A DNA stretch of 12,515 nucleotides, taken from assembly GCF_002999335.1 (NCBI RefSeq), contig NW_020312322.1, positions 1 to 12,515 on the forward strand. Direction: 5' to 3'. This document shows positions 9,211 through 12,515 of the stretch, in pieces. The DNA is from Cyclospora cayetanensis. Lineage: Eukaryota > Apicomplexa > Conoidasida > Eucoccidiorida > Eimeriidae. Below the pieces are notes generated by a model that was not told the DNA's origin, did no database searches, and saw only the letters and a program-made list of their open reading frames with translations. Each line of letters starts with the position of its first letter. Within the stretch, counting starts at the first letter, position 1. Both the position numbers and the translations under genes were made by a program.

Positions 9211-9420
9211 AAAGCTCTAAAAGAATAGAAAAACACTTGTTTCCCTAAGACCTAGCCATATTCCACAAGAACAGAATCCCACTTCCCAATGCATGCGTCG
9301 ACAGTACCGAAAACGCGAAGCGTTCCACTACGCGACCGGCAAACAAGGCTGAGAAGACAATCAGCCTTCACCCTTGGAAAACCAAAAAACCCGTGGATCA
9401 TACTCTCGCACCTCTCGAAG
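9211..9420 (-). pseudogene. Integrase C-terminal domain relic, right copy
   Basis: In the same frame as the integrase core, the minus strand reads EYDPRVFWFSKGEG at 9364-9405, resembling the Y-x-D-x-x-R, F-x-x-G-D stretch that precedes the SH3-like domain. After two stops it continues with SRFRY, VGFCSCG and a final SVFLFF-stop-SF segment (9211-9237), which recalls the H-P-V-F-H-V-S end of the domain. The single frame over this span supports one coding origin. The left copy shows a similar but separately damaged stretch. Confidence 0.4.
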
Positions 9421-9522
9421 AAGCCCGTCTACCCACCGACTAACCGCCAAAGCACCTATAAAATGCACACCGAGATCATTTAATCAGTTAGCCATGGATC
9501 TCAAACGCGGGCTTCTATTCTA

Positions 9523-10260
9523 CGTGTCTCTATGAAAGGCTCTCATCACATCAAAGGTATACATATTTTTGTACGTCTATATCCTAGTTCTCAAAAGCAT
9601 CAGCTGGATTGCACGCCACAAAACCCTTAATCGGTTCAAAGCCTTTGCGCTGAACACCGTGCTATAGTTCAGAAAAACCCAAGTATGCCATCTTCGTGGG
9701 CCTATAACATCTCTACATGGTGCTAATGTTGAAGCCGAGCTGAGCCATTCACAATCGTAAACGGTCCAAATTATAGGTAAGAATGCGCGCCACTGTAGTA
9801 CACCCACTTAGTTCCGTCATGCACCCAGTGGGAATTCCCAGGAAAGCAACTGTCAGGTTACGAGCAGAGTAGTCTGCGGAGCAACCTAGCATAGAGGGTG
9901 ATTCGGAGAGCAGACAGCAGGAATTCTCGCGGCAGTCATGTGCTATGATCCAGTACGTAATACTACACACTTCACTCTCGACAATTAGTCACCACCAGGT
10001 GATTGTACTAAGAGACGATAGTCCCTTTTACCTTTTAAGCTGTAAAGAGTAAAATCCCTGCTGTTCAAGAAAGCGTTTAGGCTTTGAGCATTGTCCGTTC
10101 AATCAAGCATGCCTTGGCACTCATTACTCTTCGTTGGCCTAACAGGAAGTAGGCGGCCCATTGTATGCTTCTCAGCATATACTACTAGAGTACAGCTCCA
10201 GCTTCCGCGTGAATTTTTCGTCATTTCTTATGTTTCCATGCTGAAGCCGAAACCCTATTT
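9523..10260 (-). pseudogene. Integrase zinc-binding and core relic, right copy
   Basis: Three landmarks are collinear. GNIRNDEKF (about 10,210-10,240) resembles the W-P-x-M-x-x-D-V segment of the zinc-binding module. VAFLGIPTG (about 9,824-9,850) resembles the first catalytic strand, with the D before F changed to A. LWRAIQLMLLRTRI (9580-9621), then a stop, then NMYTFDVMRAFHR (9529-9567) resembles the F-W helix followed by the T-D-G-Q-T-E-R block. The W-to-T spacing is 20 codons, one short of the usual 21. Of the Q-T-E-R block only neighbouring residues (T, F, H, R) remain, so the catalytic glutamate is lost. Stops lie at 9577-9579 and 9520-9522. The last two landmarks share one frame. Confidence 0.5.
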
Positions 10261-10439
10261 TAATAAAAACATGCTACAGCAGTCCAATGTCAAAATACGT
10301 CCTCAGAAGCATCTTTTATTCCGACGGTAGTGCGCTTTCTGTATGCAGACTCACCATCACCCAGGTTAGGAAGCGGCATTTTCTCAGGAAGCATTATTAC
10401 GGCAAACTGGTCTCACAGATACCGTGGATGCCTCTATCA

Positions 10440-10680
10440 AGCGCCTACTCAAACAGAAATCTTGAGCGCATGCGCCCATTGAATCGCGCAACACACAGCG
10501 TTCCCTAGGACTTCAGCATCATACTCGGGTCTAGTGGCAAATTCAGCCATCACAGTAAAAAGTGACCCTCCCATATGAAGTTTTATTTGGCTGGCAGAGG
10601 CCTTTCAAACGTTCAATTATAACGCGAGTCAAAGATAGAGTAGTCTCAGCAAGTTGGTTAAGAACTCAGCGGCTTGACTC
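10440..10680 (-). pseudogene. RNase H domain relic, right copy
   Basis: One minus frame from 10580 to about 10443 is open for about 45 codons. It contains LHMGGSLFTVMAEFAT (10533-10580), matching the Y-L-x-G-x-x-F-T-V-x-T-D-H-x-S stretch, and IQWAHAL (10464-10484), matching the R-W-A-x-x-L end. The F-to-W distance is 27 codons, close to the family's 25 or so. The T-D-H catalytic residues have become M-A-E. Upstream, SQAAEFLTNLLRLLY (10635-10679), in another frame, resembles the A-E-x-x-Y, E-L-L-A helix. The overlapping + frames at 10287-10508 and 10091-10330 have no motif and are taken as shadows. Confidence 0.5.
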
Positions 10681-11277
10681 CCGCTCTGCGCCACTGCCTC
10701 GGATAGCAGGTCCACTTCATGTCCAGTGAAAAGTTATGCTAGCAGTCCTTGAGTGTGAGTCAAACCATGCCTCTACGCAGAGTTAAGAAGCGGTCAAGCT
10801 TTAACTTCGGTGCTGCCGTTCGTACCCCCTATATACCCAGACAAGCAGTTCGGGGTGCCTCACGCCTGCATGATGTGTGGTGATTCACTTTTAATCAGAT
10901 GGTTTCTAGTAGACAAACTTCATCTCAAGTTTTTCGGCGGATTGTATACATATTGAGTTTTGCTGCGCTTAGGCACCACCGTCTCACGGCTTATCAATAT
11001 GAAAGGGACAAACAAAGCTACGCATCCAAACTACCAATCCACGACTTCACTAGTTGCCCATTCTTGGCGCCATCAAAACTTGCTGGTCTCCAAAACCTCG
11101 TCAGCGCATTTGAAAGCATTTGATAGGCAGAGATATCGCTTTCCCTCTTTCACCTGACAAGCTAACGAGCAACATGTTCATCCAAGTAGGTCTCTCCAAT
11201 TAAAGCACCCATTGCATGCAATTACCTTCCCTGAAGTCTCCCTACGAAGCTAACTAAAACTCCAACACAAGTTCATA
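10681..11277 (-). pseudogene. Reverse transcriptase thumb/connection stretch, badly decayed
   Basis: This stretch separates the reverse-transcriptase palm from RNase H on the minus strand. The distance from motif C (about 11300) to the RNase H F-T-V block (10559) is about 247 codons, roughly 40 more than usual, so a small insertion is likely. Frames are broken and the usual F-L-G-x-x-x-S and Y-Y-R-x-F blocks were not recognised with confidence. The + frames at 10899-11123 and 10960-11157 overlap here without motifs. A 12-bp palindrome ATTGCATGCAAT lies at 11211-11222. Confidence 0.35.
11211..11222. repeat. TGCATGC-centred 12-bp perfect palindrome
   Basis: ATTGCATGCAAT is a perfect palindrome. 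TGCATGC cores also occur at 9290-9296 and 12142-12149. In apicomplexan parasites TGCATGC is a known AP2-factor binding motif, but here all three sites lie inside decayed retroelement sequence, so a regulatory role is only a possibility. Confidence 0.4.
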
Positions 11278-11880
11278 TTATGCAGACCACCAACCAAGGG
11301 AACTACACCAGTCACTTAGCCTATTGAATGTCTCTGAGCAGAGATATCGAGCGACGCTGCGATGCTGCAAACAGAGAGTGTGGAAGCTACGCACTAAAAA
11401 GTGCATCTGTCTATGCCTAGAGCACACTACGCTGACCAAAAGGACACACGAAATCCAAACTTTTTTCTCTTTAATTGCCTTCACTAAACGTAGTTTGCTA
11501 CTGTGGGCTTTAGATGCTGTGTCCAGAGACCTGTAAAAGCTCGAAGTGCCTTGAGGCCGAAGCTACGCAAGCAAGCTAGGTGGCATTCTAATCTGACACG
11601 AAATATGCGAAGGAGACGGTAGAGCCATGGGGGAGCCTTCCACACCCACTTGCGTTGAGCTAGCTTTTTCAATGTGTCTGTAGTCACTAAGGCAAGCTCT
11701 GGAGGGTACCAGTCCATGCTTCAACGGAAGTAGCCATTCTATCGCTTCAAGCAGCTAGGGAGCTACTGCGCTCACGTCAGCTTCCACACTGGGCTCTCCC
11801 ACTGGAAGAGGCGTTGAGGCAACGTAAGCTCCGGTCATGAAGCCATACTTTCTATCATTCCCCTAACCAAACAAATATAT
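11278..11880 (-). pseudogene. Reverse transcriptase palm/fingers relic, right copy
   Basis: This domain copies retroelement RNA into DNA. A minus frame from about 11877 to a stop at 11280 has only two internal stops (about 11757 and 11563). In order it shows IEWLLPLKHGLVPSR (11698-11742), like the family's L-L-P-G-x-x-P segment; APPW in an alternative frame (about 11627-11638), like S-P-W; and LDTASKAHSSKLRL (11485-11526), matching motif A (S-K-L-D-L). Twenty-eight codons later comes MHFLVRSF (11383-11406), matching F-L-V-M-P-F; the usual gap is about 27. Motif C is expected 33 codons on, and there, in a shifted frame, VVPLVGGL (11283-11306) stands in place of V-V-Y-x-D-D. The motif A aspartate is R and both motif C aspartates are G. 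The three spacings make this the strongest domain call in the window. Confidence 0.6.
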
Positions 11881-12217
11881 TCCAGTATTATAGTATAGTG
11901 GAATCAAAACCAACCACCTGTCTTGGTGAATGCATCATATTGTTCTGCGTGCTTAGAGAGCCAAAGGCCGGGGAACAGCTATCACTGTGGGGGTCTTATC
12001 GATGCGTCCACAAAATCCTGCTGACTAGAAATGTAGAAAAGAACTAAGGAGTTGCAAGCACTCTAACATTTTGCCAGACACATGGAGTTCCACATTGCTT
12101 CTCACCAAGCAGATGAAGAAAACCGAGTCTTCCGTGAAATGTGCATGCAACCAGAAGTACTTCAATAGTCTGACTCTCCGTATAGCAGAATCTCTTTATC
12201 TGCAATGAGTACCACAC
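11881..12217 (-). other. Protease-reverse transcriptase linker region, no domain recognised
   Basis: On the minus strand this is where the linker between protease and reverse transcriptase should be. One minus frame is open for about 56 codons (about 12198-12028) with no motif I recognise. The + strand has no frame of note. A TGCATGCA site lies at 12142-12149. Confidence 0.3.
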
Positions 12218-12515
12218 CTAGTAGCTTGCAATACAGCCTGCCTCATACGCTAATGCCAAGATGTCCTCAACAGCAAGCACTGGGAGAACTGAGAAAGCTG
12301 AAGGAGAATCCATCACTGCACTTGCATATTGATATCTATGATGCTTTGATCCATGAACTTTACAAGGTAGGCGAGTACCTGCTTTATTAATGCGTTTTTT
12401 GGGTGTAGCCGGTGTCGTGGCGGATGACCGCAGCATGAGCACAGAGGCAGCGATTGGACAACTCACCGGTGGAGCTTCCGCGAACAATGGAGTACTTGAG
12501 GTTTCAGGAGCGAAT
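12218..12515 (-). pseudogene. Possible aspartic protease relic, right copy (partial at window edge)
   Basis: The minus frame is open from the window edge to a stop near 12218, 98 codons or more. It contains CKVHG (about 12350-12364) and then AVMDSPSAFSVL (about 12284-12319), which resembles the D-S/T-G-A-x-x-x-F-I active site of retroelement proteases with G changed to P. The catalytic aspartate would be kept. The distance to the reverse-transcriptase start (about 190 codons) suits a chromovirus. The N-terminal part is rich in S, T, P and A, as linkers between gag and protease often are. The + strand over 12205-12390 and 12357-12515 is also open, so a host exon on that strand remains an alternative. 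The single motif makes this tentative. Confidence 0.35.

Larger units (their letters stand above)
8974..12515 (-). mobile_element. Decayed Ty3/gypsy (chromovirus-like) pol, right copy
   Basis: Reading leftwards on the minus strand, the remains follow the standard chromovirus order: possible protease, reverse transcriptase, RNase H, integrase and chromodomain-like piece. The span from the possible protease active site (about 12.31 kb) to the chromodomain end (about 8.98 kb) is about 3.3 kb, the expected size for this part of pol. Some stretches keep one frame with few stops: 11877-11278 has two internal stops in about 200 codons, and 9807-9361 has three in about 149. Elsewhere frames shift. 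The copy lies head-on to the left copy, and their shared landmarks mirror each other about position 5.4 kb. It is clearly inactive because catalytic residues are lost. The gag end should be beyond the right edge. Confidence 0.6.

Noticed and set aside
9289..9483. Basic + frame rich in R, K and P
   Set aside because: It lies antisense to the integrase C-terminal relic and its composition follows from the A+C-rich strand.
11161..11190. YLDE on the minus strand as reverse-transcriptase motif C
   Set aside because: It lies about 71 codons from motif B instead of 33; the site at 11283-11306 fits the spacing much better.
1..12515. Bacterial operon, phage, CRISPR array or toxin-antitoxin system
   Set aside because: There are no long frames, no Shine-Dalgarno-led gene series and no regularly spaced repeats.

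Overview
The window looks like decayed, non-coding DNA from a eukaryotic nuclear genome. No open frame exceeds 117 codons. There are no ribosome-binding sites, operons, tRNA or rRNA genes, CRISPR repeats or bacterial-type genes, and poly-T and poly-A tracts are common. I cannot name the organism. Several TGCATGC palindromes would suit a coccidian apicomplexan, but that is weak evidence. All protein matches below were made by eye from translated motifs, their order and their spacing; no profile search was run.

Left arm (1-1888, + strand): remains of the 3' half of a Ty3/gypsy LTR retrotransposon pol gene. In order I see RNase H (about 150-419), the integrase zinc-binding region (about 712-885), the integrase core (about 889-1330), the integrase C-terminal domain (about 1350-1575) and a chromodomain-like piece (about 1769-1885). 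The protease and reverse transcriptase should lie beyond the left edge. Stops and frame changes occur throughout.

Right arm (8974-12515, - strand): a second decayed Ty3/gypsy pol, facing the first. Read leftwards, it gives a possible protease (12218-12515), reverse transcriptase (about 11278-11880), RNase H (about 10440-10680), integrase (about 9211-10260) and a chromodomain-like piece (about 8977-9024). The chromodomain pieces suggest the chromovirus branch for both copies. Reverse-transcriptase motif C has lost both catalytic aspartates, so the copy is dead.

Middle (about 1.9-8.97 kb): AT-rich DNA with no confident gene. One + strand frame near 1912-2190 resembles the first catalytic block of hAT-family transposases, and a 132-codon frame at 2529-2927 has a single stop. 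LTRs, primer-binding sites, polypurine tracts and target-site duplications were looked for but not recognised.

The overall structure is the most striking feature. Two related elements converge, with matching landmarks mirrored around about 5.4 kb. The + strand is rich in G and T on the left and in A and C on the right, switching between about 5.6 and 6.9 kb. This could reflect an ancient inverted pair, two independent insertions, or convergent transcription. No working gene is supported in this window.
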